From: Penium margaritaceum
Taxonomy: Eukaryota; Streptophyta; Zygnematophyceae; Desmidiales; Peniaceae
Length of the DNA: 54,488 nt
Reading direction: 5' to 3'
NCBI GenBank assembly: GCA_023375785.1
Contig: SZWC01002382.1
Coordinates: 9,389 to 63,876, forward strand
The notes beneath the pieces are model-generated. The model was not told the DNA's origin, did no database searches, and saw nothing but the letters and a program-made list of their open reading frames with translations. The translations under genes and the position numbers were made by a program. Of the stretch, positions 1-10,921 are shown in pieces (position 1 is the stretch's first letter; each line of letters starts with the position of its first letter).

Positions 1-2255
1 TACCTCTTGAACCTCACACCAGCGACCGCCTTGCGGAGGTGTGGAAAGGAGCAAGACAAGCAGCTGAAGACCCCACAGGAAGCATGGTCGGGAAAGAAAC
101 CCAATGCATCTCATCTGAAGGTGTTCGGGTCAACTGCATGGGTGAAGATCCAGTCGGGAGAAGGTGGAGGCAAGCTCGACGCACGCTCCAAGAAGTGCAT
201 CATGGTTGGGTACGACACGTCACACAAAGCCTATCGGCTTTGGGACCAGGCAGCAAGCAAGCTCGTGAGGAGCCGCGACGTTGTGTTCGACGAACGCACC
301 CTTGGAAAGGGAGAGCTGCTGGACCCGACCCCCACTCCCAAAGCGGGAGACTGGATAGTGTTGCTTGAGTCAGGAGACCAAGCACCCAAAAACTGGCTCG
401 CTTTGCCAGCAGGTGGTGGGAATGGGAGAGTAGCTGCGGAGGATGATGTAGCATCTGACATGGACGCAGATACCAAGGCGTCTGAGGCTTCCGCGTCTGA
501 CTTGGAATCAGAAAACTCTTCTGACAAAGACGACGAGGACAAACCACCACCTGTGGAAGCACCAGCACCAAAGCTAGAAGCGGCATCACTACCCCGGCGC
601 AGTTTGCGACCAAAAAGAGCACCTTTGCGGTATGAGGATGATTGGACCGGCCTTAGCTGGTCGTGCATGGCTCAAGGAGAGCCATCCACAGTGGCAGAGG
701 CCATTAATGGCCCAGATGCGGCCAAGTGGAAGGAGGCAGTGGATAGCGAGCTCGCATCCATTGCCAAGAACGGCACGTGGGTGCTGGTGGATAGACCCGA
801 CAAGGCCCACGTGGTGGGATCCAAGTGGGTCCTCCGAGTGAAGAAGAAGCAAGATGGCAGCATTGACAAGTTCAAGGCAAGGGTAGTTGCTAAGGGGTTC
901 TCTCAACGCCCGGGCTCCGAGTACGATGAGACGTTCGTGCCCGTCGTGACCTTTCCCTCCATCCCCCCTCTCCTTGGCATTGCTGCCGCAAAGAACTTGG
1001 AGATACACCAAATGGACGTCAAGACAGCTTTCTTTTATGGGAAGCTTGACAAGGAAGTGCTGATGGAGGTGCCCGAAGGAGTTGAAGCTCCCAAGGGAAA
1101 GGTGTGCAAGTTGGTGAAAGCGCTCTACGGGCTGAAACAGGCCCCAAGGATGTGGTACAAAGAGATGGACGGTTTCATGACCGGCCTCTCCTTTGCGCAT
1201 TGCCAGAATGACCTGAGCATGTACGTACGCGATGATGGGAGAGGGTTGATGCTGGTTGCACTGTACGTGGATGATCTGATCATCTACTCGTCTTCGGTCG
1301 AGCTGCTGGATGGGCTGAAGTCTGACCTCAGCAAAAGGTTCAAGATGAATGACATGGGTCCTCTCGAGTACTACCTCGGGATTGCCATCCACCGCAACCG
1401 AGTTGCAGGCACCATCGAGCTCAACCAACCAAATACATTGGTGAGGTACTGAAGCGCTACCACATGGAAGACTGCAAACCTGTCAGCACCCCAATGACGA
1501 CCGACACAAAGCTGAAGGCCTCCATGTCGCCAAGCAACGAAGCAGAACACAGGGAGATGCAAGACATCCCCTACCAGTCTGCCGTGGGTAGCATCATGTA
1601 CGCCATGGTAGGGACTTGTCCGGACATCTGCTATGCTGTAGGACAAGTGAGCAGATTTGTGGCCAACCCTGGGCCACAACATTGGCAGGCAGTCAAGCGC
1701 ATCTTTCGCTACCTGCAGAAGACACGTCACATGGGCCACGTCCTTGGAGGCCAAGAAGGAACGGACCCCCTTTGTCTGAAGTGCTACACCGACGCTGACT
1801 GGGGAGGAAATCTTGACGACAGGAAATCCACCTCTGGATACGTGTGCATCTTGAATGGCGCTGCCATCTCATGGGCCAGCAGGAAGCAGGATTGTGTTTC
1901 CGTGTCCACGGCTGAGGCAGAGTACGTTGCTTTGTCTGAGGTGTGCAAGGAGACTCAATGGCTCCGCAGCCTGCTTGGCAAAATGACAGTGCCACAGAAG
2001 GACGCCACGGTTGTACACGTGGACAGCATGAGCGCCATCTTGATTGCTGAAGACAAGATCATCTCCCGGCGAGCGAAGCACATTGACATACGTTGCCACT
2101 ACTCACGTGACCTGGTCATGAAGAACGTAGTGGACTTGTAGCACTGCGGAATGAAGAGCATGCTTGCTGACTGCATGACCAAGCCGCTAGAGAGCGACTT
2201 GCATTATGCAGGCATTCGTGGATTCGGCATGAGGAGTGTGGCAGAGGAAGGGTGA
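1..2255 (+). pseudogene. copia-1 pol (integrase C-terminus, RT, RNase H), frameshifted
   Basis: The frame is open from the first base, so the true start lies upstream. The integrase tail runs to about 300 (motifs KVFGSTAWVKI, MVGYD, VVFDE) and is followed by an acidic linker. RT spans about 690-1480 (KWVLRVKKKQDG, MDVKTAFFYGKLDKEV, ALYGLKQAPRMWY, YVDDLIIYSS), so both catalytic Asp motifs are present. RNase H spans about 1770-2130 (CYTDADWGG, STAEAEYVALSE). A one-base shift near 1430 moves the frame from 1 to 3, where homology resumes at once with KYIGEVLKRYHME. A TAG at 2139-2141 interrupts the frame just before the conserved tail LADCMTKPLE; the final stop is 2253-2255. As it stands it cannot make a full polyprotein without frameshifting and readthrough. 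Confidence 0.92.
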
Positions 2256-2316
2256 GCTCCAAGGCATTGATGGAGCCGAGCAAGGGACAGATGGACAGAG
2301 GTGCAAGGGAGAGATT

Positions 2317-2817
2317 TGTTGAAATAGTATGCACCTTGTCCACTGCCTAGCTGGCTAGCTACACATACAGACAAGGCATGCACTGCTCTATGGAGTATGT
2401 CCCCTTGGTCTGTTCTGAGATGGGCCAGGAATGCACTGCCCATAAATGGGTATGTCCACTGTGGCTCATCATAGGAACCATACCTTTTTGGCTTGGTTGA
2501 TTAGGCACCGGAGTCTCAAACGAGAGGTCGCGGGTTCAAACCCCACGACGGCCGCAATTTTCTTTGTGGCTAAAACTGGGACAGGAAGCTTCTAGGAAGC
2601 TTACTAGAGCCTGTCTTGAGGATGACACTTGGCGGTCTAAGGACGCGCCAAGTAGGAATGTAGGTTGAGGTTGGCTCCAGTGGAGCCACTACAAGCAGAA
2701 GCTTTAGCAAAGCTCTACAAGTACAAAGGCCTGTACCTTACATGCATCCATTTACAGCTCTTTCCTTTGAGACTCCTCACATAGTGTCCAACCAAAGGTA
2801 GACACTAAACACCAACA
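2317..2817 (+). repeat. probable 3' LTR of copia-1
   Basis: The stretch begins TGTTG directly after the polypurine tract and ends CAACA, a perfect 5-bp terminal inverted repeat typical of copia LTRs; the length is about 501 bp. The start is supported by element F, whose LTR begins at the same place relative to the same purine tract. The right end rests only on the CAACA motif because the partner LTR is outside the window. Confidence 0.55.
2489..2556 (+). other. tRNA-like segment with Pol III A/B box-like motifs inside the copia-1 LTR
   Basis: TGGCTTGGTTG at 2489 resembles an A box and GGTTCAAACCC at 2533-2543 matches a B box. Their start-to-start spacing of 44 nt is that of a tRNA. A four-pair D-stem (GCTT/AGGC) and a T-arm can be drawn, and the anticodon position would read CTC. 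The acceptor and anticodon stems do not pair, so it is not a functional tRNA gene. It could be a tRNA-derived SINE scrap or a sequence native to this LTR family. Confidence 0.5.
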
Positions 2818-2943
2818 TGCGGACTTCGTGAGGTTGCAAACCAAACGAACCTAAAGTGTGGATCCCTCGTTCGAGGGTGATATGTTATCTTGGTTGCAAT
2901 ACCAAGAGCGGTTGGCGGCCTCCCATGTCGGGACCCGTTTTCT

Positions 2944-3577
2944 AGACTGTTGCTATCCGGCGCATTGACACGGATCTCTGCCTTGAGGTCGTTGCGCCGC
3001 GGCTTTCTGGGGAACGGCGTCCCCGTCTCCTCCCGTCGGACGTGGATGCGGCCAGCTCCTGTAAGCGCAAGGAGGTACCGGTGCCGGGGCCATGCAATGG
3101 TCTCTGTGGTGTCGCCCAGCTGCCCCCTCGCCCTGCGAAGCGCTGGGGCCTACGGAGGGGGGCCGTAGTCCAGCCCCCGCTGAGCCTCCGTTTGCCTCCA
3201 GGCCTCCGGCCCCTCCTACCGCGGCCTGTGGGACCACAACGTCCGGGTGGAACCTTCAGTGGCACAGCCGCTAGGGCTCAGGGGCAGCAGCAGCAGCCGG
3301 AGGTCCCGCGACAGCAGGAGATCCCACAGCAGCAGCAGCAGGAGGTCCCACAGTAGCAGCCACCGCCGGTCCCACAGCCGTCGTAGCTGAGGGAAGAACA
3401 GCTACACCATCTGCGGCATTTACAAAAGGCACAGCTTTGCTAGCAACAACAGTTGGAGGGCCTGCAGCTGCAGCTCCACCAGCTCTTGGGAGGTCAGCAA
3501 CAGCAGCACCACATACGGCCGGAGCCGTAGCAGCAGCCGTACCATCGGTAGCAGTAGCAGCAGCAGACGTAGCAGCT

Positions 3578-3613
<36 letters not shown>

Positions 3614-6383
3614 GCAGCAGCAGCAGCAGCAGCAGCATCAACAGCCGCAGCCGCAGCAACAGCCCCGGCGTGGCACGGTTTCAGCTGCGGAGCTTGACGC
3701 CCTCCTCTCTCACCTCCGCGCCGACATGGAGGGCGAGTGTGAGGCTCTGCAGGTCGACACTCGGGCGTGGCTCTGCGGGCTCTTTCCCCGCTACGACTCC
3801 CGCGACCTCTCCACCCTCCACCAGCAGCATGAGTCCTTTTGGGAGGCACTCGCCCACCTTCACCACCAGGCGTTCGTCCTTCGCAGCGATTTCACCGCCC
3901 TCGTGAACTCTTCGCCGGGGCTCGACCCGCGGGTCGATGAGGTCGCAGTGGCGATTCGCCGGCTGCACGCTCTCCTTGAGGGCTAGGCGCTCCGAGAGTC
4001 GCAAGAGCAAGAGCAGTGTCGGGGCGCTCTTGCGCATCTGCACCACCAGGTCCTGGGTTTGGCGGCGCATGTTTCCGTTCTGCCAGCGCAACCGGGGGGG
4101 ATGGCATTCGACCTTGCTCCTCCGGACGCGTCAGGCAGCGGCGGTTCAGGAAAGGAGGTGACCATGGAGGCCGCAGATGGTGTCTCCCCGGTCGGGGCCC
4201 TTCAGGAGCCACAGGCGGCAGTTCCGACTCCAGGTGCTGCAGGCCAAGGTTATGCTAGCGGCCGAAAGTCCCATTCGTCGGGCCCACGTCCAGCTGCTTT
4301 CGGGGGTGGCGTTCGGCAGACACGGTCCGCGGGTGGGCGGCGTTCTACGCCTGCTGGGGGAGCTGACGGTGTAGCTGGTGCTGGCGGAGATGACGGTGAT
4401 GACCCTCGCAGACGGCGTGGCTTGACCCCACCCCTTGATGCTCCGGAGGTGCTGGAGGAAGAGGAGCGGGCCGATGTGGAGCTCGTGCTGGAGGCAGGTG
4501 CCCAGGCGTTGCCCGCGGACAGTCTTCCTTGGCCCTAGCCGACGGTGGCCACGACCGGGCCGGGCCGCACCCAAACCAAGCGTGCTTGGTGACGCCGTCG
4601 TCAGCCTCCTGTGCGGCACGGCTTGTTGGCAGGATCCTTCGGCACGTCGTCCACTCGTGCGCTGCCTGGGGAGCAGACGGCAGTCGCCAGTAGCAGAGGA
4701 GCCGCTTCTCCTAGTCTCCTGGCTCCACCTGATGCGGTGCCCCTCGCCTTGGTGCCGTGGTCCCCTCCTCTGCGATGTGATGTCGACGCTGGTCAGGACG
4801 CAGCGCAGGACACCAGCCCGGCCTGTCCTCCGATGCCACCGAGTCGCGTTCCGACCCCTCAGGGTGGCCCGGGGACGCTGGGTCTACCCTGGAGGTGCCC
4901 CTGGTTTGGTTGCACCTACGCCGGTCACAGCCACCGAGCTCTACGGGGCCACTAGAGCCTGCGTCACCCGCGCTGGTGCATGGACGCTACCATCCGTGGA
5001 GAGCACCGCCTACATCTCGACGTGGGGGCCCCAGCTCAGGCGCTCGCAGAGCGGCCTGTGCGCGCCGGCAGTGATGCAGCGGTGGAGGCGCGGGAGCGTG
5101 CGGAGTGGATTGCAGAGCGTCGTGCTCGAGGCGGCCTGGCAGATCTTGAGCAGGTTTTCACCGCGCAGGAGTGGCAGGCAGAGTGGCGTCGCCGGCGTCA
5201 GCAGTGGGAGTCCCAACAGGCGGCTTGAGCGTCCCGTCGGCGCCGCTATCTTGCGGCTCGTCGAGAGCGGGTCTCTTTGACCCCAGATGCACGGGCGGCC
5301 GCTCGAGCAGTTGCGGACCGCGCCCCGCCAGCGCCGCCCTCTCAGCAAGAGGTGGCCTCGGACCAGGGCCCGGTGCAGTCCCAGCAGCCCCAGGCTCTTC
5401 TGCCGCCTCCTTATGAGGCGGTGAGTTGCTATGGCGCCGCGGGGGACGTTTTGCTCGGTCGGGGGAGGCAGCAGCAACAGCAACAACGCCAACACCCACA
5501 GCGTCAGCAGCAGCCTCAACATCAGCGCCAGCAGCAACAGCGGCGGCAGCCACGGCAGCACTCGCACTGGCAGCAGCCCTTGCAGCCGCAACAGCCCCGG
5601 CAGGGCCCGCAGCGGCGGGAGCAGTAGCCTTGCTCGCCTGACCCGCAGCAGGAGTACCGGCCGGGACCGCAGCAGCAGAGTGTCCCACGACGGCAGCGGG
5701 AGGCAGACCAGGCCCAGCTCCACCAGCATCAGCATACCCTGGATGAGGGCCTCGCGAGGGTAGCCGCGGAAGAGCAGGACGGCCGTTGGGAGCGCCTATG
5801 GTAATGGGCGGAGGGCCAGGACTGGGGCCAGCACTTTGGAGTGGCTGTTCTACCGCTATTCATCTTCTCACGTATTCCGACTGGAGCCGTGGACTGAGCT
5901 GCCATGCGTATCCCCCTTGCTCGCTGTGCGGTTCGCCCTCAGGATGCTGCAGGCCTGCTCCTCCTCATGGTGCTTCCCAACCTCATCCTCCGCGTGCGGC
6001 CGCAGCATCGCCGGGGTTCCGACGCGGACTAAGTCCGCTATCTGGTTTTGCACTTTGAGACAAGCGATTGGCAAGCGTTGTGGAGTGAGGCGGTTTTGCA
6101 CACGCGCCCGGCTGGACGGCCTCTCCCCCCACGCTCGTTGCGCCACCACCGTGAGGAGGCAGCAGAGCAGCGGCTTCAGAGGGCTGTGACCAAGTTTTGC
6201 CGGGACAACACGGCCCGCGCGGTGGATGCCCTCGACTCTTCCTCCTCTCTGGCACCTCCCGGCCCTGCAGTCCTGGCGCAACTACAGACCAAGCACCCTG
6301 CGGCGCAACAGCCGATCCCGGCCTGGGTGGCGGAGGCCGGTCCCGGCCTGGCGGCGCAACTACAGACCACAAAACAGTCATAG
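2944..6383 (+). pseudogene. Q/A/P-rich decayed reading frame, possibly 5' part of a LINE-type retrotransposon
   Basis: A single frame (frame 3) stays coding-like for 3.4 kb despite about 16 stops, mostly TAG. Seven TAGs lie in the polyglutamine stretch (3354, 3384, 3441, 3528, 3549, 3555, 3570), and others are at 3984, 4536, 4953 and 5625. The product would be Q-rich around 3280-3660 and 5460-5720. A C2H2 zinc finger is visible at 4896-4967 (C-x4-C-x12-H-x4-H, with one TAG inside the last spacer). Near the end, 6180-6300 encodes an Ala/Leu-rich stretch ending LAPPGPAVLAQLQTKHP, which resembles the segment just before the RT domain of many non-LTR elements. No RT follows because satellite-associated sequence begins at 6371. 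The LINE assignment is inference; an unknown gag-like gene is the alternative. Confidence 0.4.
3277..3660 (+). repeat. CAG-type trinucleotide tract
   Basis: Imperfect CAG/GCA repeats, purest at about 3573-3640. The frame that matches the flanking coding-like sequence reads polyglutamine; the other frames read poly-Ala or poly-Ser. Confidence 0.9.
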
Positions 6384-6712
6384 ACATGCAAAACAGTTAC
6401 AAATACATTAACAATACACACACACATGCAAATCAGTCACACACATATAAAACAGTCACATACTCATGCAAAAAAATCACACACCTATGCAAAACTGTTG
6501 CATGCATGTAATAGAGTCACACGCATACCGTAATTTTGACCTATGTTTGCATATAAATGAATTCATATGACATTTGATCCCGGGGAGAAATCACTCATGT
6601 TTGGTTTGGTAACAAACGGAAATTCACCTACAGTTTAGTTCAGTTTTTTGTGGACCCGATCAACTCCGGCTGTTGGCCTGTCCAGTCTAGCATCCCATTC
6701 AACGTGTGATAA
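6371..6712 (+). repeat. repeat unit U, copy 1
   Basis: About 340 bp: an array of short CA/ATGCAAA/CAGTCA motifs, then a unique stretch that includes ACCGTAATTT, AATGAATTCATATG and CTAGCATCCCATTC. It ends where the heptamer satellite begins. A second, slightly longer copy lies at 7733-8095 in the same orientation and also ends at the start of satellite. Confidence 0.88.
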
Positions 6713-7227
6713 TGAAAGTGAGAGATGAGAGATGAGAGATGAAATATTTGAGATGAGAGATTAAAGATGACAGGCAGGAGATGAGAGATGAGACATGAGA
6801 CATGAGAGATGAGAAATGAGAGCTTAGAGATGAAAGATGAGACATAAGACATGAGACATTAGAGATGAGAGATGAGACATTAGAGAAGACAGATGATACA
6901 TGAGACATGAGAGATGAGAGATAAGAGATGAGAGATGAGAGATGAGAGATGAGAGATGAGAGATGAGAGATAAGATATGAGAGATGAGGGATGAGACATT
7001 AGAGATGTAACATGAGACATTAGAGATGAGAGATGAGACTTGAGACATAAGCGATGGGACATGAGAGATGAGAGATTAGAGATGAGAGCTGGGACATGAG
7101 ACATGAGACATGAGACATGAGACATGGGACATGAGATATGAGAAATGAGAGATGAGACATGAGAGATGAGACATTAGATGAGACATGGGACATGAGAGAT
7201 GAGAGATGAGAGATGAGAAATGAGACA
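6713..7227 (+). repeat. heptamer satellite, purine strand on +
   Basis: Tandem GAGATGA heptamers with variants GACATGA, GACATTA and GATAAGA. The + strand is almost pure purine. Long open frames on the - strand here are low-complexity Ser/Leu/His/Ile translations of the repeat and are not annotated as genes. Confidence 0.95.
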
Positions 7228-7575
7228 TCTCTCATCTCTAATGTATTTTTTTCCATGTCTCATCTCTAATGTCTCATGTCTCATCTCTCATCCCTCATCT
7301 CTCCTCTCTCCTCTCTCATCTCTCATCTATCCTCTCTCATATCTCATCTCTCTTCTCTCATCTCCCATCTCTCATTCTCATCTCTTCTCTCTTATTTGTC
7401 ATCTCTCATCTCTCATCGCTCATCTCTAATCCCTCATCTCTCCTCTCTCATCTCTCATCTATCCTCTCTTATCTCTCATATCTTTTCTCTCATCTCTCAT
7501 CTCACATCTCTCCTCTCTCAATTCTCATCTCTCATCTCTCATCTCTCATCTCTCATCTCTCATCTCTCATCTCTC
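7228..7575 (-). repeat. heptamer satellite, inverted block
   Basis: At 7227/7228 the satellite switches strand: TCTCATC heptamers follow GAGATGA heptamers directly. Together with the preceding block it forms a large imperfect inverted repeat about 350 bp per arm. Confidence 0.93.
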
Positions 7576-7642
7576 CACCAAAACCACATTGTCGATGCAT
7601 GACTTTCACTTCACACGGTACAAATTCTTGACCGTCTTGTCG

Positions 7643-7668
7643 ACACACACATGTGCAGACAGACACAG

Positions 7669-7731
<63 letters not shown>
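7643..7731 (+). repeat. (CA)n microsatellite
   Basis: Nearly uninterrupted CA dinucleotides between the inverted satellite block and copy 2 of unit U. The 67 bases before it (7576-7642) look unique. Confidence 0.95.
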
Positions 7732-7732
<1 letters not shown>

Positions 7733-7733
<1 letters not shown>

Positions 7734-8095
7734 AACCAGTCATAGACATGCAGAACAGTCACAAACACATGAAGAACAGTCACACACATGCAAATCAATC
7801 ACACATGCAACACAGCCACACACTCATGCAAGACAATCACACACACATGCAAAACAATCACATGTGCAAAACTGTCACACACATGCAATAGAGTCACACA
7901 CATACCGTAATTCCAACCTATATTTTCATATAAAATGAATTCATATGTCTTTCGATCCGGGGGAGAAATTACTCCTCTTTGATTTGGTAGCAGACGGAAA
8001 TTCACCTAGAGTTTAGTTCAATTTTTTGCAAACCAGATAAACTCTGGCTGTCGGCTTGTCTAGTCTAGCATCCCATTCGACGTGTGAGAATGCAA
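7733..8095 (+). repeat. repeat unit U, copy 2
   Basis: Direct repeat of 6371-6712 with small indels in the CA/ATGCAAA array and scattered substitutions. It is followed by satellite in the same orientation as after copy 1. Confidence 0.88.
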
Positions 8096-9695
8096 GTGAG
8101 AGATGAGAGATGAGAGATGAGAGATGAGAGATGAGAGATGAGAGTCGACAGGTAGGAGATGAGACATGAGAGATGAGAGATGAGAGATGAGAGATGAGAA
8201 ATGTGAGATAAGAGATGAGAGATTGACATGAGACATGAGACATGAGACATGAGACATGAGACATGAAAGATGAGAGAAGAGAGATGAGAGATGAGAGATG
8301 AGAGATAAGAGATGAGAGATCAGAGATGAGAGATGAGAGGTGAGAGATGAGACAATATAGATGATAGATGAGACATGAGACATGGGACATGGGACATTAG
8401 AGATGAGAGATGACACATGAGACATGGGACATGAGACATGAGAGATAGAAGAAGAGAGATGAGAGGTGAGAGATGAGGGATAAGAGATGAGAGATGAGAC
8501 ATGAGACATGAGACATGGGACATGAGAGATGAGAGAAGAGTTAAAAGTTGTGAGACATTAGAGATGGGAGATGAGACATGAGACATTGAATATTAGAAAT
8601 GAGACATGAGACATTAGAGATGAGAGATGAGACATTAGAGATGAGGGATGAGACATGAGACATTAGACATGAGAGATGAGAAATAAGAGATAAGAGATGA
8701 AAGATGAGAGATGAGAGATGAGAGATGAGAGATGAGACATTAGACATGAGACATGAGACATTAGACATGAGAGATGGGACATGAGACATTAGACGTGAGA
8801 GATGAGACGTAAGAGATACGAGATGAAAGATGAGAGATGAGAGATGAGAGATGAGAGATGAGACATTATACATGAAACATGAGACATTAGAGGTGAGAGG
8901 TAATAGATGAGACATGGGACATGAGACATGTGAGATAAGAGAAGAGAGATAAGAGGTGAGAGATGAGGGATAAGAGATGAGAGATGAGAGATAAGAGATG
9001 AGACATGAGACATTAGAGATGAGACATGAGACATTAGACATGAGAGATGAGACATAAGAGATAAGAGATGAAATATGAGAGATGAGAGATGACAGATGAG
9101 AGATGAGAGATGAGACATTAGACATGAGACATGAGACATGAAACATGGGACAGGACACATGAGACATGAGACATTAGAGATGAGAGATAAGAGATGAGCG
9201 ATGAGAGACGAGAGATGAGACATGAGAGATGAGACATTAGAGATGAAACATGAGACATGAGACATAAGAGATGAGAGATGAGACATGAGACATTAGACAT
9301 GAGACATGAGACATTAAAGATGAGAGATGAGACATGAGATAGTAGACATGAGAGATGAGACATAAGAGATAAGAGATGAAAGATGAGAGATGACAGATGA
9401 CAGATGAGAGATGAGAGATAAGACATAAGACATAAGACATGAGACATGAAACATGGGACAGGACACATGAGACATGAGACATTAGAGATGAGAGATAAGA
9501 GATGAGCGATGAGAGACGTGAGATGAGACATGAGAGATGAGACATTAGAGATGAAACATGAGACATGAGACATAAGAGATGAGAGATGAGACATGAGACA
9601 TTAAACATTAAAGATGAGAGGTGAGGGATGAGACATGAGACATGAGACATGTGAGATGAAAGATGAGAGATAAGAAATGAGACATGAGAGATGAG
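8096..9695 (+). repeat. heptamer satellite, long purine block
   Basis: About 1.6 kb of GAGATGA-type heptamers. A higher-order repeat is visible: a stretch containing CAGGACACAT at 9151 recurs at 9459, an offset of 308 bp (44 heptamers). The block ends in ATGAG where element A begins. Confidence 0.95.
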
Positions 9696-10845
9696 TGTCA
9701 AGCACACTTCGGCCGCGACTCCGCAGGGAAGACTGATCCACGGAGGGAAGTACCGGGTGACCCAAAGTCCGTGCAAGGAACGCTGGCTCCAGCGGAGGCG
9801 GTCGAGCATAGGGTGGCGCGGAACCCAGGGGCAGAGAGAACAAAGTAGCTGCGGGGAAGCTGCCGCAGGTTGACATTGTCACCTGCGACGACTTCCCTAC
9901 AACTATCTCAAGCGCTTGTGGCGGAAGGCGGGAAAGGCGGGAAGCGGTGGAGGAAGTCCGCGGTATAAAGAGAACAAAGACAAGTCGTAGCAAGATCCGC
10001 GATCACTGACAGGGTGCAGACAAGTAAGCGGATGGACTGAGCAATCAGGGGAGAAAACACCCAACCAGCATCAGTGATCGTGCGTCAATCACGGAGGAAC
10101 CTCTGGTGACGCAACGCGGAAGACAAAGATTCAAGGAAGAACACAAAGACAGCGTGCACGAGCCGCGGATGAAGAAGATGATTAGTAGAAGATATGCTGT
10201 GTGTTTGAGGATGAGACCCGCGGGGCGTAGCCGCATCGCGTGGAGTCCAAGTAGGAGAAAGGAAGATTGTTTGAGAGGGAAGAGACCGACGGTGTGTAGA
10301 CACACCGTGCGGAGTCCCAAGTAGATAAGACTAGATGGCACCAAGGCAACTGAGGCTTGCTTGCTTCTTTGAGCAATACTCTGCACCCATGTACTCCGAC
10401 AAGCTTATCAAAGACTTTTACTCGCTCTCCTCTGCGTCCACCGCCCCACTGCCCCTATGCCTTCCGTAGCTCTTGAAATCCAGTCCGCGGGCTACGGGAT
10501 TGTTTGTCTGAAGAGCCAAGATCCTGGATGGAGTGAGCTGCCGGTGGTACCCTTGCTTGCGCACGTCCGCAGAACGAGGATTCCGCAGAAAAGGGCTGGA
10601 AACCACAAGGTGGTGGGCTCGCGTGTGGCAAGAAGTGGACCGCGGAGTGTCATTCATCGGTGAGGTTCATGCACAGAGATCCAGACCTGCGGTCCGCGGA
10701 GTTGCTAGTAGCTTAGAGCTGATATCAGTGTTCCGCTATTTGCTTAGCCTAAGCAATAGTGCTTGTGAGAAGTGCACGGTCCGCAGATAGTGCGGAACAA
10801 CATCTACGCGGAGGAATCAAGGGTGCGGCAAAATTGGGGGTATCA
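9696..10845 (+). repeat. 5' LTR of element A
   Basis: Starts TGTCAAGCACAC and ends GGGGGTATCA. It aligns end to end with 23300-24450. Differences are scattered and many are C/T or G/A at CpG sites. A TATA box lies at 9964. Confidence 0.95.
9964..9969 (+). promoter_or_regulatory. TATA box in 5' LTR of element A
   Basis: TATAAA followed by GAGAACAAAG. The 3' LTR keeps the same hexamer at 23568-23573 although nearby bases differ. It is the likely Pol II promoter of the element. Confidence 0.6.
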
Positions 10846-10851
10846 GTGTCA

Positions 10852-10865
10852 TGGTGCGGTGAGCG
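10852..10865 (+). other. candidate primer binding site of element A
   Basis: TGGTGCGGTGAGCG starts six bases after the 5' LTR. It begins with TGG, as expected for pairing with the CCA end of a tRNA. I cannot name the tRNA, and the six-base gap is slightly long. Confidence 0.35.
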
Positions 10866-10921
10866 TGGACAGTTCCTTGCTCTTTGATTAGCGGAACTGC
10901 ACGTGACCTTGAGGTCAGTCA

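Larger units (their letters stand above)
1..2817 (+). mobile_element. Ty1/copia element, 5' part cut by window edge (copia-1)
   Basis: The order integrase C-terminus, reverse transcriptase, RNase H, polypurine tract, LTR is that of a Ty1/copia retrotransposon, and only its 3' part lies in the window. The purine stretch at 2301-2314 precedes a presumed 3' LTR. Element F at the other end of the window (- strand) has the same pol motifs and almost the same polypurine tract, so the two belong to one lineage. A target duplication cannot be checked because the left end is missing. Confidence 0.88.

Noticed and set aside
2489..2556. Functional tRNA-Glu gene
   Set aside because: The A and B boxes fit, but the acceptor and anticodon stems do not pair.
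7228..7575. Repeat array that might be read as a CRISPR
   Set aside because: Continuous heptamer tandem repeat without spacers, in a eukaryotic TE context.
6713..9695. Many long - strand open frames rich in Ser, His, Leu and Ile
   Set aside because: They are translations of the 7-bp satellite in all frames. No independent evidence of a gene.
6713..9695. Heptamer array as telomere sequence
   Set aside because: The period is seven, but the unit GAGATGA is unlike TTTAGGG-type telomeres, and the array inverts internally.
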